From Pipra filicauda (Eukaryota > Chordata > Aves > Passeriformes > Pipridae): DNA of 64,000 nucleotides. The stretch's first letter is position 1. Every line of letters starts with the position of its first letter. Shown here piece after piece: positions 11,459 to 24,426 of this stretch. Made by a program: the position numbers and the translations under genes. Below the pieces are notes generated by a model. That model saw nothing but the letters and a program-made list of their open reading frames with translations, was not told the origin of the DNA and searched no databases. The DNA lies in assembly GCF_003945595.2 (NCBI RefSeq), contig NW_024104421.1:992001-1056000 (forward strand), given 5' to 3'.

Positions 11459-14400
11459 GCAAAGAAAAGTCACTTGACAGTGAGAATGACTTAAGAAAAA
11501 GAAATGTATGGCTCAGGTCACAAATGGTAGCATATGTAGCCACAGCAGTGCTGCATTTATTTTCTTATAGATAGTATATGTGTTATATTGGACCAGTCAC
11601 AATTAAGAGTGTGGCATTTCTGATGAAGTGTTCAAAAAGGTTGGACCGGTAGTGGTGCAATTCCTGCTGATACACCACATACTTAGAGAGAAAAGCAAAC
11701 TACATCACAGAGGCTTTACAGCATAGGTTGGTGAGAATTCGGTCCTCTGATGAACACAAGTCAAGAGATTTAGTGCATTACTCAAATTTTACCTTTCCCT
11801 TTTATTATGGGGTTGCTTGTGCTGATTGGTTGCATGTACCACAGTTGCTAAAGGAAGAAATACTGCTTTGCATTCAAGGAAGCAGATTTTCATGCTTGCA
11901 TCTGAAAAAACTGTCATAGCTGAAATAAGCAACATTATCAGCAGTATAAATTTTCAAAAGTAATCTATATTATATAATTCAAGTTTGGGGTATGTAAGGT
12001 GCAGCCATATTAGGAGGTTCTGTTGTATTGGTGATTATATACTGCGAGGAGGGATGAGGATTTGCTGCTTTGCCGGTTTTAATAGAGGTGAGGTAACTAA
12101 TTTGATGCTGGATACTCTCATCATGAGTTGCTTCAAGGTGTTCACATTTGCTTATGAAATAGTCCCTTCTGAGCTGAGGAGATGGAAATGAGACACTAAA
12201 AGGCTTTCTTGAAGTGCTTCCATGTTTCTCAGCTCAGAACATCACATTTGATATTAATATTAGGTACGGAGGCAAAGTCATCAGGTAGAAAAGGGAAGAA
12301 ATGTAGAAATAGTCATTTTCTTGTGTGTTTCCTCAGGATGCTATTTTGAGGCTTTAAAAAAAATAATAAATTCATGCTTTGCTGATGAGGCTGCTGTAAA
12401 CTGGGGAAGTGGCAGATGTAATTGAAGTCCCAGGGCCCTGCCCTAGAAGAGGTCCAATACTGGCAGTGTACATATTGCTTATATGAAAGCGAACAGATGG
12501 ATACATTTGGTCAATTCTGCCGGGTTCATATGGAAACCTTCAGAATTTTTTCTTACTATTTTCAGTGGAATACTTAAATCTGTTATCTGCTGGGAGTCTG
12601 TAGTTGCCTGGGATGGGTGCTTTGGTAGCTCTGAGCAGGGAGCATTGCCGTACTGTGGATGTCTTCCGACCAGATATGTTTATCTCCCCGTGTCCCCCTC
12701 CATACTCTGGGACCAAATCAGCTACTGGAGGAGTGAGCTGGATTTTTTTCAACTTCTGTGGCATGAGAACTGTCAGCTGAGTCTTAATCATGGAGCTATT
12801 ACTGGTAGTGAAAATGAAGGAAAGAGAAGAAATCCAGCTTGCTTTTCAGCTGCTAGATTGATTGCAGAGGCATGTTTTGGTTATTCTTGGGGTGGGGACA
12901 GGAGAGGAAGAAGGAGATGGGGAGAACAAAAACATTGTATTTTCTTTAATTAAAAACCCCACTAATTTTCTGATAGTAATTCATTCTAAATTCTTGCTGA
13001 CAGTTTTTGATGTTTCTCAATTCAAAACAACTGAAAGCAGTCAAGTGAAGGGAGAAGAATGGAAAATCAAAGAGGAGGGGTGTAGCTGTATTAGTAGAAC
13101 ACAACTCGAAGTGCTAATAGTTAGTCTGGGTGGGGAGAGGAGGTAGGATTAATCTGTAATGCTTCAAATTACTCAGTTTTGGATATCCTTTACACATATG
13201 AACATACACACTCAGTGATCTAATAACACGTTATCAATGGCGTCAAGGAAAGAATTGGCATATGACTAATTCTAAAAGTCTGTCATACAGATGTGTCAGC
13301 ATCTGTATTGTCATCTAGCTATCTTTTTTTCCCAAGTGTATAGCATATAAAAATATGCACATCAAGTATTTAGACACTATCAATGACAGCTCTATTCCGT
13401 ATTATAGTTATTAAAGAAACTCGCTCTTGCATTTGGATTCATATAGGAAATCAGATACTTATATCAAAAGGTTTTAGCTCTAAAGCCTTCCAGGAAAGCT
13501 GTAAACAAAGCAGAAAGAAAAAATGAAATCTCTGATATTAAAAGCGTGTTTCTATGAAGATTGCAGTTCAGCAAGTGCTCATTTCTCTTTTTTTTTTAAA
13601 TAAAAAAAATTTCTTTCAACCATTAGCAATGATAACTTTCATTGAAAATCGGGGTTAGAAAAGAAGAGCAGAAACCAAGCTCATTGGGAAAGAGAGAGCG
13701 AGCTTGAATTTGACAAAAATAGTTTCTTCTCTATTCCTATCTCACTCTCTCAAGATGCATCCTTCTCACAAAAACAACTCCACCCACTGTTGTAGAAAAT
13801 GGCCATCTCTTGGTATCTTCTTTGGAGGTTTTGTTTTGATAGTGCTAGTGCTAGTTTTGGGGATTAACATGAATAACCCTATCAAATTTTGTTAAGACAT
13901 GGTACCAATACAGAAAGACCCATGTATACTATTTAAAATACCCTTGTTAACAGAGATTTAACAGTCATTTCATTCTCCACTGTTCATCACATTCACACAT
14001 GTGGGATGGGCATTAACAGATTGAGCTACATCTTTTCATTTCAATTCTGCAGCAGTCTCTCTTTGCAGGAATATTTTATGTAGTAATAATTTTCTCCCTA
14101 TTACAGACTTTCTAACTATGTTAAATGGCAGTAGACTGGCCACAGAGACATTCGTGAGAACTACCTTTGCAGTGACATTTAAACAATTTATTTGATCTTG
14201 CTTTAGCATACCTGCTCATGCCTTTTTTCACTCTGTTGTCGACCTTAGGAGAACTTTGCGTATAATCATGGGTCTTTCAATCACAGTCAACTTAACAAAA
14301 CGGTATGCAAATTTCTGCAGTATATAATTTCTGAAGTCTTTGGGATTTGCGGTGTGTTTGCTGCCAAGTGGATACCCCTTGACTGCAGGGGCACATTTTG

Positions 14401-15250
14401 GGTAGCAGCTGCCCAGCAGCTCCAAGGCCAGTTATAGAAGGCAGTGTCTTAGCTGGGGATGCTCTATTTTATAGGTGTGCAGTTGTTAGGTGTGTGTGCC
14501 TTGACTTACCCGAATGAGATGATGCTATCAGTATTTCTTTTTCCCCCTGTATAATAATAGAAAAAGTAGAGCAGAGGAGAAAGGTTGATGGCAAGGGGGG
14601 AGTTCTATATATCTCACATATGTACTATGTTGAATTGATCATCTTATCACCATTTAGAGAAATTGCAAGTTGTGGATTTGTGGCTGAAATGTGTTACTTG
14701 TGTGGGATTGCTCTTGGCTAAAAGCCTAAAATGAGGACTCTTGCTTTTTGAGGGCATATCTTGTCCTGTACTTGAAGTAGCTTCTCCTGTACTGGACCAT
14801 GTGTAAGAGTGCTCTTAGGATGAGAATGGTTAAAAACAATTACCACTGCCACTAAAGCTGTTAACACTTCTATCACGTTCTATCAGGATCAAAAGTCCTA
14901 GTGTAAAGAGCTTTTACAAAACCATCCTAGTCAAACTCGGTAAAATTGAAAGGCAAGAAATTAACTGAACTAATTGGCAAAAAATTATATTTATCAGCTT
15001 GTTGATTTTTAGTGTAATTCATGGAAATGAATTCTGTGAAATTGTCATTCCGTGACAGCTGATTGGGTGGGAAAAACGTAGGATCGCTGCTTAAAATGCT
15101 TACACTGACAGGAACATTCCCATTCGCTAAAAATAAAAACCTTGGACAGTAACATCATACAAATTTGTGTATGTGGGTTACCTGCTGTATGATGTCCCCT
15201 ATGTGGGAAACACTTGAAGCACATGATTAGTCTCTTCAATTTCTGTTGAA
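11459..15250. other. Non-coding DNA, no gene
   Basis: About 3.8 kb of AT-rich unique sequence. The 156-codon frame at 12483-12953 (+) gives a protein with no recognisable domain and no exon signals, so I do not call it. T- and A-runs occur near 13588-13610. No repeat family was recognised. Confidence 0.6.
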
Positions 15251-15254
15251 CTAA

Positions 15255-15415
15255 ATTATGTTTTAGGTTTGGTTTTCTGTTATTTTTATTTGGGGGGGGG
15301 GGTTGTTGAGGTTTTTTGGGTTTTTGTTTGTTTGTTTTGTTTCTTTATTTTAGGGGTTTTTTTGGTGGTGGGAGTTTTTGTTTGTTTGTTGTCTTTTTTG
15401 GTTGTTGTTTAAGAG
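15255..15415 (+). repeat. GT-rich low-complexity tract with an 11-G run
   Basis: The + strand is almost purely G and T for about 150 bp, with TTTG/TTTGG repeats and eleven consecutive Gs at 15292-15302. Further runs of three or four Gs follow near 15318, 15353 and 15369. The tract is GT-rich on one strand only. It may form G-rich secondary structure. No gene or element end is visible in it. Confidence 0.85.
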
Positions 15416-15644
15416 CAGGAAGTAAACCTACATGTTTTAAGTTTGGCTTCCTAATAAACATTTGTAGATTGAGGTACAACTTACTCCGCTGGCTATACTT
15501 CATGCCTTTCCGTTTCCCCATCTTGGTCATGAAAAGGGAGTTGCTGCCTCAGAAAGTTAGGTATAAAGAAAGCAGGTTTCTTGGCTGGGTCCTACAGCTG
15601 GCCTGAGCATATGTTTGTGCACGATGTGTTGTTACTGCATTACT

Positions 15645-15910
15645 GAACTGGATTCTTTGCCCACATGTAATCGTCTGCCTACAAACAATAATAATCGCGG
15701 TTATGTGTCACGCTCGGTTCTCTGCGGCACTGCAGCTCCTCTTTTGAAGGGGAAGATTCAAGGCAATCATCAGTTCTCCTAAAATTGTCAGTTTTGGTTT
15801 CCGTGGTCATACCAATTAAGTGTCTGGGTCTGATTTTTCCATTATCCTGCGCCTTACATACAACTTTGACTTGCTGTCGGAATTGAGTAGTCCAAGGATA
15901 AGACAAGGGA
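15645..15910. promoter_or_regulatory. Candidate conserved non-coding block with retained CpGs
   Basis: Unique sequence with CpGs that stand out from the background (around 15672, 15697, 15711, 15716 and 15724) and AT cores such as AACAATAATAATCG near 15686. It has no transposon resemblance and no plausible exon: frames are short or closed. Inferred regulatory block on composition alone. Confidence 0.3.
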
Positions 15911-16540
15911 AAATCAAGCTTTTTCTGTCCTTGGGGTAAAGGAAATTATATGTAGTTCAACTTTCTCAAGTGACAACATTCATTAGGCTGTTACTACAGA
16001 CATCTGTATGTAGTCACAGATAAGTTGGTATTTTCTGGGCACTTCCAGTAATAAAATGCTAAATCAGTGTTTACAGAAAATGCTGAAGCTTTTTTTCAGC
16101 GATTCCTTCAAACATAGCATTTATTTAAAAAAATCTTTAATGGAAATGTGCAAAAAGAGAAAGTTAAGCCAAGGGTCCACTATAAATTTCCTCAGACATC
16201 CTTCTTTTGCCTTCTTTGGACATCCATGTGGGTCCTCCTTGACACATACTCAACCCATGTGTACATTCTGGCTGCTTCCATCTGGGGGTCCACATTAGTA
16301 CCATCTCTACTGCTGCTGTGCAAAGACCACTGTACTCATATCTCTACCAAAAAAAAAAAAAAAAGAGAAGAAATAAAACAGTTGCAGATAAGAGTGTGGG
16401 GAGAAAAGAGATAGCCCTTTCCATTTATTTATTTCCTTGCCTGATTTTTGTTTTGCTTTTTTTGATTTAGTTTTATTTGTTTGGGCAAGTTTCCTGCCAT
16501 TTACCTTTGCATTTGCATTTCCTATTGATTGGCAATTTTT
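15911..16540. other. Non-coding DNA with an A16 homopolymer
   Basis: Unique sequence, with a run of 16 As at 16349-16364 and T-rich sequence at 16440-16480. No gene, and no retroposon body was recognised upstream of the A-run, so I do not read it as a poly(A) tail. Confidence 0.6.
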
Positions 16541-16544
16541 AAAC

Positions 16545-16920
16545 TGTTTATTGTGCTCTTTTGTTTAGCTGTTCAAGAGCTAAAACAAAAGCCACCAGGC
16601 CCTGTGAGGGACACATTTGCATGCGGCGAGCGTTGCCCGAGGAAAAAGTAATTGCTAATGCATATTTATGTGGCACAAATTTGCCATTTGTTTATGCATA
16701 AAATTATCAATAGTGCAGGGCGGCCCAGCCGTAGAAAATGGTGACCTTTTTAGCTTAATAAAGAGAAATCAGCTGTTATTGTGAAGAGATCAGCCATTTA
16801 TTCTGTGTTGAGGGACACTGTCGGGAAAATGTAGATTGGTGCCGGCAATATCATTAAATGGAAGGCCAGTGACCCTTTCGGTATAGTCTATTATACTTTA
16901 TCTAATAGGGGATAAATGAC
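16545..16920. promoter_or_regulatory. Strong candidate conserved non-coding element / enhancer
   Basis: Seen: ATTTGCAT (16615-16622, reverse octamer), four CpGs within 16624-16639, a homeodomain/POU-like string from TAATTGC (16649) through ATGCATATTTATG (ends 16670), a FOX-type TGTTTAT (16689-16695), and TGACCT half-sites near 16742. The sequence is complex, unlike any repeat here, and ends before an A/G-rich low-complexity stretch at 16939. Known: vertebrate developmental enhancers often show this mix of homeodomain, POU and FOX cores with preserved CpGs. Inferred: a long conserved enhancer. The target gene is unknown. This is the block I would rank first. Confidence 0.5.
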
Positions 16921-19900
16921 TCTGGTTGGCAAATAGATTAAAAAAAAAAGAGAGAGAAAGAGAAAAGAAAAAAATACTCAACAAAACCCGCTACCCCTCC
17001 CGACTTTTCTCTTACAGCTCAGCCATATGAACAGGTAGATACTGAGGAGGTAATCATGCACAAGCCAGCTGGTATTTCTCTAACAGGAAAATGACTTTAA
17101 AAACAACTCAACAACAGAAAAAAACTCCCAAACAACCCCAAACCATCCCCCAAGCCCACTCTGTTTAGACTAGTTTTGATTGCTTTGGAGTGGGAAAAAC
17201 ATGCAGAGCCAGCCTGTGATTCTTCCTAGTGCATGCTGTCAACAGCAGTGTTCTGAAGGGCCATGACATGGATTAGATTTTGGCTTTGAAATGAAAAGTC
17301 ATAGTCTGAAAGAAGGAGGTAGAGTCCTTTCTGAAGATAACAGGTTTTTGAAAACAGTTATGCTTTTTTTCTTGTATACATTCAATTGTTTAAGAGTGGA
17401 TAAGAATTTGCTAGGTTATTACCCCAAGGCACTGAAGACCTCATCTGCAGAAGATGTAGCAACACAGTTTTCTTTATACCACTCCACTAATTCACCTCAA
17501 CCTTAATGGGTGGATTGAAGACTTGAAGAGTTAAAAACTAGCAGCCAAAAGCCTCAAGAAGTTCTTGTGAAAATGAAAGTGTATGCACAAAACCTCATGT
17601 TTCCCTGTTTCTCTCATTGTGCTCTCCAGAGTGTACTGCACTGTGCATGGCTGGAAGCAGCTTCAGCCACCCCACAGGTGAAATGTGGAGAGCTGTGAGT
17701 CACAGTGACTGTAAATGGTTGCATTTTCTGTGCCCACTGTGTGGTGAACTGGGGTGTTTGATTATTTTGGGTTTTTTTTAATCCCTGGGGAATATCCAGC
17801 AGATGATTGTGATGGCAGTATTTTATTTAGCAAAGACTGTTAGACTGAGATAGTTTTATGTACCCACCCAGCCTGGCGAGGTGAGATGAGATCCCACCCA
17901 CCACCACTGTGGGACTGCCCACCCTCAGAAGACGGAGGTTGGCCTTTGCCCACCCTTCTGCCTTGTGCCTTCAGAAAGTCCTGATGGTATTTTTGTGCTG
18001 AGGAGGGGCTGATCAGAGTAATTTTGGGACTTTGCTCTGTTTGCTTCCTAAAAATGTATCACAAGCTGTTTGTCACTGAGTGACATCTTCCTGGTGGCCT
18101 CAGCAAAGAGGCAAAGGGTTGAACAGGACAATGGAACTTGCAGATTGCATCAGTGGAAGCTTTTTGAGGGAGGAGTGTCTGGATATGATGGTGTGGAGGT
18201 TGTGGTCAGAGGCAGGACTTCAGTCTTCTCAAGGCTGTTGATCTGATTTCACCACTATTAAAATTTGGGCAACATTAAAAAAAAAAAATCACTTTACTGA
18301 AATATATTACAATACATAATACTTACCATGGGAGATATTATACAGTATATGATGTATTACTTTCTATAATAATGTTGTGAAAGTCTTTGTAAGGATGTGT
18401 GCTACAGTTCAATATTCCATACCTAAAATTTTCTCTCTTATTAGGTGTTTTTGGAAAGGGTTGGTTCAGTTTCCTAATTGTGCTTTTCCATACGTTTAAT
18501 TCCTGTGCATAGAGCTCTTGCCTGTTTCTGGAATCGTGCCCTTGCAGTCCTCCCAAATAATGATCCCCAACCATGTTGCTGTAGAAACAAAAACATTGTA
18601 GATCGTGTTATGGAAATAGAGAGAAAGTCAAAGAAATAGCTTAAAAGTATACATTTTCTTAGGTACATCCTATGGAAACTACAGTTAATATGGAAGTGAA
18701 TTTAGCTGCAGAGTAGGATCTAGGTTTCTTCACGTGGCAACAGGCCCCTTTTTTTACCAGTTCTGTCACTCCACTTGAAACTGTAGCCAAGAACCACAAT
18801 TTCAGAAGTCTCTATTAATGTTTGAGGATTGCTTCACTGACTTGTTAATGAACAGTTGAATTAGGTGGTATTTTACCTTTAGAAATGCATTTTTCTTTTT
18901 ACTTCAACAAAATGATTAAGCTTTGTGTAGATCTGCTTTTTTTTTCAAAGGGTCTTTTTCCATACAGATTATCTCCAGCTCTGCTCCTGAAAAAGTAAAT
19001 CTTCTACATGTCAAAGCTTGTAGCCAGTTTATAGCTTCACTTTTGCTTTTCCTTTTCTAACAGTCATAAAACAACCTTTTTGAAGTGTGCTTGACACTAG
19101 CTAGATAGTTTTATGTAGATAAAATTAACAATTAGAAAATGCTTAAGTCTGTTGTATGGGAATAAACTGAGGGTCAGTGTTGTAAACTAACCTGAATCCA
19201 GCTGAGATTCTAACTCAGGTTATTATTAAAATTATTACTACTGTTGTTATTACTACATATTTTTGTCATATCTGTGCCTGCCTAGGCCTGGCTGTGAAAG
19301 ATAATTAAGTACAGAGTAATAAAAGCAAAGCTTCAAAACCATAGAAATATCAAGTTTCATGGAAAACAAATTTTGCAAAGAGGGGTTGGTTAAGGGAGAA
19401 GATAGGTCAGAGACAAGACAAGGACAAGCAAGTATCGCTGATGAAAGTTAGTAGCAGAAAACACAAGAATGAGCAAAATGAATACTACCTTTTTCTTGTA
19501 TTCTGCCATTATGAAGAAGACAGGGAGTAGCCCTGTGCCTTGCTTCCAGGTTGTTGGGAAAGACAGAAACATAACAGGGACTATTCTGTAAACAAATGTT
19601 ACAGGTCTGGGTGTTCTGTGAGCTGCCTTCATTGTCCTCAGGATCTCACCCTAAGTAGGAGTGACTTGAGTGGGGCTTGTGCTTTTCTCAGCTCCTGGTG
19701 CATGTCTGCTGTATTAATACTGTGCAGGTTAGGGAGGGAAGATAAAGGACAAATTCTATATTATGCTGTTCAGTTGATGAATGCTTAATGTGATAACCAA
19801 ATAATATTAGTTAAGCAATTGATTTTTTTTTTGTTCTTTGTGATGCTGGTAACTGGTTAGTCTGATAGGTCAAGATCTGCAGGACCTGTCTTTGTAAGGG

Positions 19901-20309
19901 GAAATTTTGATTATCATCACTGAAGACTGACTTTTTCCCTCTCTTCTTCAACAGATTTATTTGAAAAGCCCATAGAGATATTAATTTTTCTAAGGGCAGA
20001 AATTCATGATTGAGGAAATTTCTATACAAAATATAGAGAACACATTTCTGTTTGTTTGTCTAATTGCATAATATAGGAAATTGAGGTGCGTCTTCAGAAA
20101 GTTTGCCTGCATGCAGAGCTCAGTATGAACCAGGGATGGTTGTCTTTTGAAACCTCGTGCGCCAACCTGCTCTTGGTAGTGTCTTACGTGCTGCTGCTTT
20201 TCATGGAGCTCTCTCAGCTGTAGGGCTGGCAAAGTAATTCCATCAAGTTAAACCAGTAGGAAAAAGTGCCTGGTTTTATATATCGAGGTTGCTGATTTCA
20301 GAATTGGGT
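16921..20309. other. Non-coding DNA, no gene
   Basis: Unique sequence containing an A/G-rich stretch (16939-16975), the only clear AC-rich tract on the + strand (17100-17160) and an A-run near 18276. Frames of 60-80 codons have no recognisable content. Confidence 0.6.
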
Positions 20310-20332
20310 TGTGTGTGTGTGTGTCTGTGTGT
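20310..20332 (+). repeat. (TG)n microsatellite, one interruption
   Basis: TG dinucleotides run from 20310 to 20324, then a C at 20325, then TG again to 20332. It is short and likely only mildly polymorphic. Confidence 0.9.
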
Positions 20333-20334
20333 TT

Positions 20335-22655
20335 TGGTGTTTAAAAATAAAAGAAATTCCTCTTTATTCATACATATATTTCATACTACAAATGATTTGT
20401 TTTGGTTAGACTAGGTTGATATTAATAGACTGCAGCAAAGCTTAGGGATGCAAAACCTGACTGAAAGGATGGCCACACATGAGATGAACTTTGGCTTCTG
20501 TGAACTTGATGTGTCACGTCACAAGTATGGTCTCAGACTTGCGTCTGCAACCATGCTCATGTGATCCAGCAAAATAACAGTAGTACTAGAGGTTTTTTTT
20601 GTTTTCAAATCACTGCTTTGCTGTGCACTTTGGGCCACAGAAGACTTGCTTTGCTACTTTTGCAACCAGGTAGACTGAGGCACAAAGCTAGTAACGGGAA
20701 TCCTATGGCTAGGCAGGGCCACCTGGGTTGGACAGCCCACCTGTGCTGTTCCATGCAGCAGTGGATGCAGAGGAGTCCCAGCTCCCACCTCCTGCCTCCC
20801 ACACTTGTACATTTGTGCCACAAAATGCTTTTCCCTTCTCTGCTGAAGGCTTGGGGTAACACAGCAGTAGCCAGAACTGCGACAGGTGCCCAAGAGATCT
20901 GGGGTGCATCACACTCCCGAACTGCAGAGGGACCAGGTGGGGTTTGGGAAGTCGTGCTGAGTGATGTGAGACATGGCAGTTCTGGGCTCTGTCATACCTG
21001 GGGGAGGTGCCACGCTGTCACCCGTGCAGGAAGCTGAAGTGCAGCTCAAGACCCTAGAGGCAGTATCTTATGGAGTAAATGTGTGAGTAACCCTCCTACT
21101 CACAAGGTGTCAGCTGGGAGCAGAGGCAAATGCAGAGGACCTCTCAGTCCCGGGGCTGTCCTCGCACCACTAACCATGCGAGCATGTTGGGTTGGGGATG
21201 TAAAAACAGTGAGTGTAGGTGAGCTGTTTAAACACTCAAGAGCAACAGGAATATGTAGTCACATCTTCCTCCCGGTTCAATCTCTGTATTGATTTATCGT
21301 GATAAGAGGTGCCACTTTAGTTCTAGTAATGTCTACTTTTTTTTTTTTTTTTTTTTTTTTGCTATTACATATTTCTATGGCAGCTTTTCCATGTGATATA
21401 TTTTGGGTCACACATTAATTTACACCAGCCTCTGTTCTGCAAAAAAGAGTTCATGAACTAAATGAAAAGGAACGGGGAGGGGGATGTCTAGCAGAGCCCA
21501 GGCTTTTGTTTCATGTTTTGGATTATTTTCTTTTTTAAAATAAAATCGTTGATATGCATTTTGCTTTTATTTTTCTAGCCTTCCTCTTGCTGATGACCGG
21601 GTTCCTGTTTGATCCTGTTTACAAGCTTTCGAAGACTGAAAATAACCCCAACTCCTCTGCATTGGGTAGGAAAACAAAGCCATATAAAGACATACTGCAA
21701 TTACTCTGGAGCGTGGCAATATGGAAGAGTGGGGTATGAAGGAAGAGCTTATAGAGAAAAAGGAGAAGGTTACTAGGTTACCACAAAAGACATTAGTGTA
21801 CACAGTTTTTCTCACCCACTCTTTTGGACTGGGAGGAGGGGGAGGAGTGGGTGTACCAGCAAGTAAATAAGAGTGTTCTCCAGAGTGTGTATTCCCAGTC
21901 TAAATGTTTTGTCTATACTTCCTGTTACTCATTCAAACTGCTGTGCAGTTCTATTTCAATCTATTCAAAACACCAAATAAGGTAAATTTAAAAGATTTTT
22001 TTGAGGCTGGGATGTTGTTTTCTTTTGGGGGTTTTTGTTTTGGTTTTCTTTTTCCCTTTAAAAGTTACTGGCAAGATAAAGAATATTCCCTTAATTACTG
22101 TAAACTTGTGAATATATGTGCAATATTTTAGTAGCGTTGATGTGTAAGTATGTATATCCAAGGTACTAAATTTTTACAAATATTTTAAAATTACATTTCT
22201 TGCAGTTAGGGAGAGTAGATAGGGAATAATCTGGTTAAATGTTGTTGGCCTGGCAGGAGACTCAGACACAGGCAATCTCACAGATGTGATGTCTTCTTGA
22301 TCCTGTAGTTTTTATGCTTAGCCTGACTGCCATGAATAATAAATGTTTGTAGAATTAAGGTTTCAAAGACAAGAAACTCCTTTTGGTAGCGTTGTTTTTA
22401 TCTTGTTATTGTGGACTTTAGGAACTAGAGTTGAGTGTGTCACTACTGAGTGTGATGAGTTTGTCCTAGGGTTAGGTGTCACCCAGCTTGACCTGGTTGC
22501 CATCATACTTATGTTTCCTGTGCCTCTGCAAGGAGTGCAGCCACAGTGACAGGTCTGGTTTTCATGGGTGGAAATGAGAAAAAAGTGTGGAAGGCAACAG
22601 AAACCAGAGCAGTTGATGAAACTGCTGAGATGAAACCCTGAGCCAGCCTTCCTGA
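20335..22655. other. Non-coding DNA; GC-rich segment and possible MIR trace
   Basis: The GC-rich, stop-poor segment 20620-21060 carries overlapping frames on both strands, including the longest in the window (158 codons, 20561-21037, +). No domain is recognisable. A 'gactgaggcacaaagctagtaa' pattern at 20673-20694 resembles part of the MIR core and may be a weak SINE relic. A GT-rich stretch lies at 22011-22056. Confidence 0.5.
21337..21360 (+). repeat. T24 homopolymer
   Basis: Twenty-four consecutive Ts on the + strand. No retroposon body abuts it on either strand that I can recognise, so it is called as a simple homopolymer. Confidence 0.9.
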
Positions 22656-22659
22656 TTTC

Positions 22660-22960
22660 AGAATGACTTTGTCCACATGCAGAGTGCTATTCCACTGTTA
22701 TATGGGGAATTATCTAATGAAATTTGAATGCAGGATTATGTAATTTATTGATAATATTCTGGTGTAAATCAATGCCTTTCTGCTTCGTAGTGAGGCCTTA
22801 GACACGCATACGAGATGACAGTCTAAGTCATGGTATTTTAACATGATTGATTCAGATACGAGTAAGTTTTATGATTCACTTTCCTCTATCTAAATGCCAG
22901 TGTCAGTTGTGACATTCTCATCTTTTCCCCTTCTGAATAAGCTTATCAAAGAAGAAATCA
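22660..22960. promoter_or_regulatory. Weak candidate conserved non-coding block
   Basis: Unique sequence with homeodomain-like cores (TTTATTGATAATATT near 22743, AACATGATTGATT near 22840) and a few CpGs (around 22787, 22805, 22811 and 22859). It is not similar to any repeat in the window. Support is weak. Confidence 0.2.
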
Positions 22961-23224
22961 CTAATATACCAAGCAGGGCTTAATAATCAAGGAAGTGAAA
23001 CTTCTGTTTTAGAGAAAGAAAAAAAATCCTTTGCTGAGTTGCTGGATGATTTTTAAATAATAAAAGCTTACCATGTACTGAGCAACTGCTTTATTTTTTT
23101 AAAATATTATTTTTTAAGGCTTTCATTCTGAGAGGGGTCAGTAGCCTTTGAGAATTGAGCCACTTTGTTGACAAATCTGTCCTGTAAATTGAACAGCATT
23201 AATTAGAAGTTTATGCTGCAGATT

Positions 23225-23970
23225 CTTACTTTTTAATGTGGGTGGTGGTATCAACGAATATGTCTAATGAATTTGAAGATGATTTTAAAAGGTCTGCCAC
23301 CTGTAGATAAAAATGTGCATTACTACACATGGTAATTATCAAGACCGAGGGCCTTGACATGATCCACTGACCCTTTGAAATCAAAACACTTACTGTAAAG
23401 AAAAAAAGGCACTGATTTCTCCATCTATGTTAATATAGGAGGTCTGTATATTCAGCTGTATTGATACACTGTACTATATCTAGGGGAAAAAAAAAGATAC
23501 TTTGAATTACGTTAGACTCAAGTTTTCCATCGTTTCCTCTACAGACTTATAAAGCCCTCGCTATTTTTGTATGTGTTGAGGGATATTTTTTTTTTTTAAT
23601 GTAATGAAGTAGATTACTAAAAATATTCAGGTGTCTGAGACAGCAGCAAAACATCTCTGAGCCACCCTACAAAAATAAACTAGATTTGTGCGTGCAGGAT
23701 GAAAAAGAAAGTATACAGGAACAGATTTCAGCTCCAGGCTTTTTTTTCAGGGGCACTTGCAATAAGGGAGGGGAGCAATAACCCAGCAACTATCATTGTA
23801 AAAATTATGAAAAGCACTTTGATGGTCCTTTTTAAAGTCAGTTCACTAAACAGGGGCCAAATCAAAAGCCTGAAAGGCAACTTGCAGTTTGCTATTAACA
23901 ACCTCAGCCCCTTGCTGCTATTTGCAGTTGAGAACGAGTGCTTCTGCACACAGTAATGGTGAGAAAAACT
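23225..23970. promoter_or_regulatory. Candidate conserved non-coding region
   Basis: Two complex stretches (about 23225-23400 and 23640-23970) are separated by T-rich simple sequence. Cores include TAATGAATTTG (23268) and GGTAATTATC (23330). The second stretch contains short open frames on both strands (85 and 73 codons) with no recognisable domain. I infer non-coding constraint, not a gene. Confidence 0.27.
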
Positions 23971-24426
23971 AAAGGGAAATAAAGGATGCGAATGAGGGAT
24001 TTTCTGTTTTCATGTGAGTACTTGGAACACCAAGCAAGCGAAGAAGCAGCAATTTTAGCTAAGCTAATGTAATAGAAGACCATTGCACCCAAACTGTCTC
24101 AGCAGAACTTCCTGCATAATTAGATTGTAAATCTTCTCAACTGAGGAAGTTTTGCCCAGGGTCAGATTGTCTAAGTAATAATCCATTCTACATAAATTAG
24201 AAGATTTGAACTGCTGGGATACATTATTACATTAGTTTCGTTTTTTATTCTTAATATAACTAAGGAGAACAAATGCAACAATTCTTTTTCTTTTCTTCTT
24301 TTTAATTATGTTATGTCTTTTTAGTTTTCTATTACCTCAGAAGGCCTTTCGTGTAGGTTTTGGGATTTTTCCCAAACAATGATGATGAAGTTGTCACGTA
24401 GGCAAATTAATACATTTTTAATATAC
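23971..24426. other. Non-coding DNA, no feature seen
   Basis: AT-rich unique sequence leading up to a hairpin. No gene, repeat family or regulatory cluster is supported. Confidence 0.6.

Noticed and set aside
12483..12953. 156-codon open frame on +
   Set aside because: No recognisable domain or signal sequence. It ends in a purine-rich low-complexity stretch and a minus-strand frame overlaps it.
16841..16852. 'ttggtgccggca' as a retroviral primer-binding site
   Set aside because: The match breaks after about nine bases and there is no LTR-like sequence upstream.
20561..21037. 158-codon open frame on +, longest in the window
   Set aside because: It lies in GC-rich, stop-poor DNA with competing minus-strand frames in the same place. 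The translation has no domain or repeat, and no exon signals fit.
21337..21360. T24 run as the tail of a minus-strand retroposon or processed pseudogene
   Set aside because: No element body or gene-like sequence is recognisable on the expected side, and no target-site duplication was seen.
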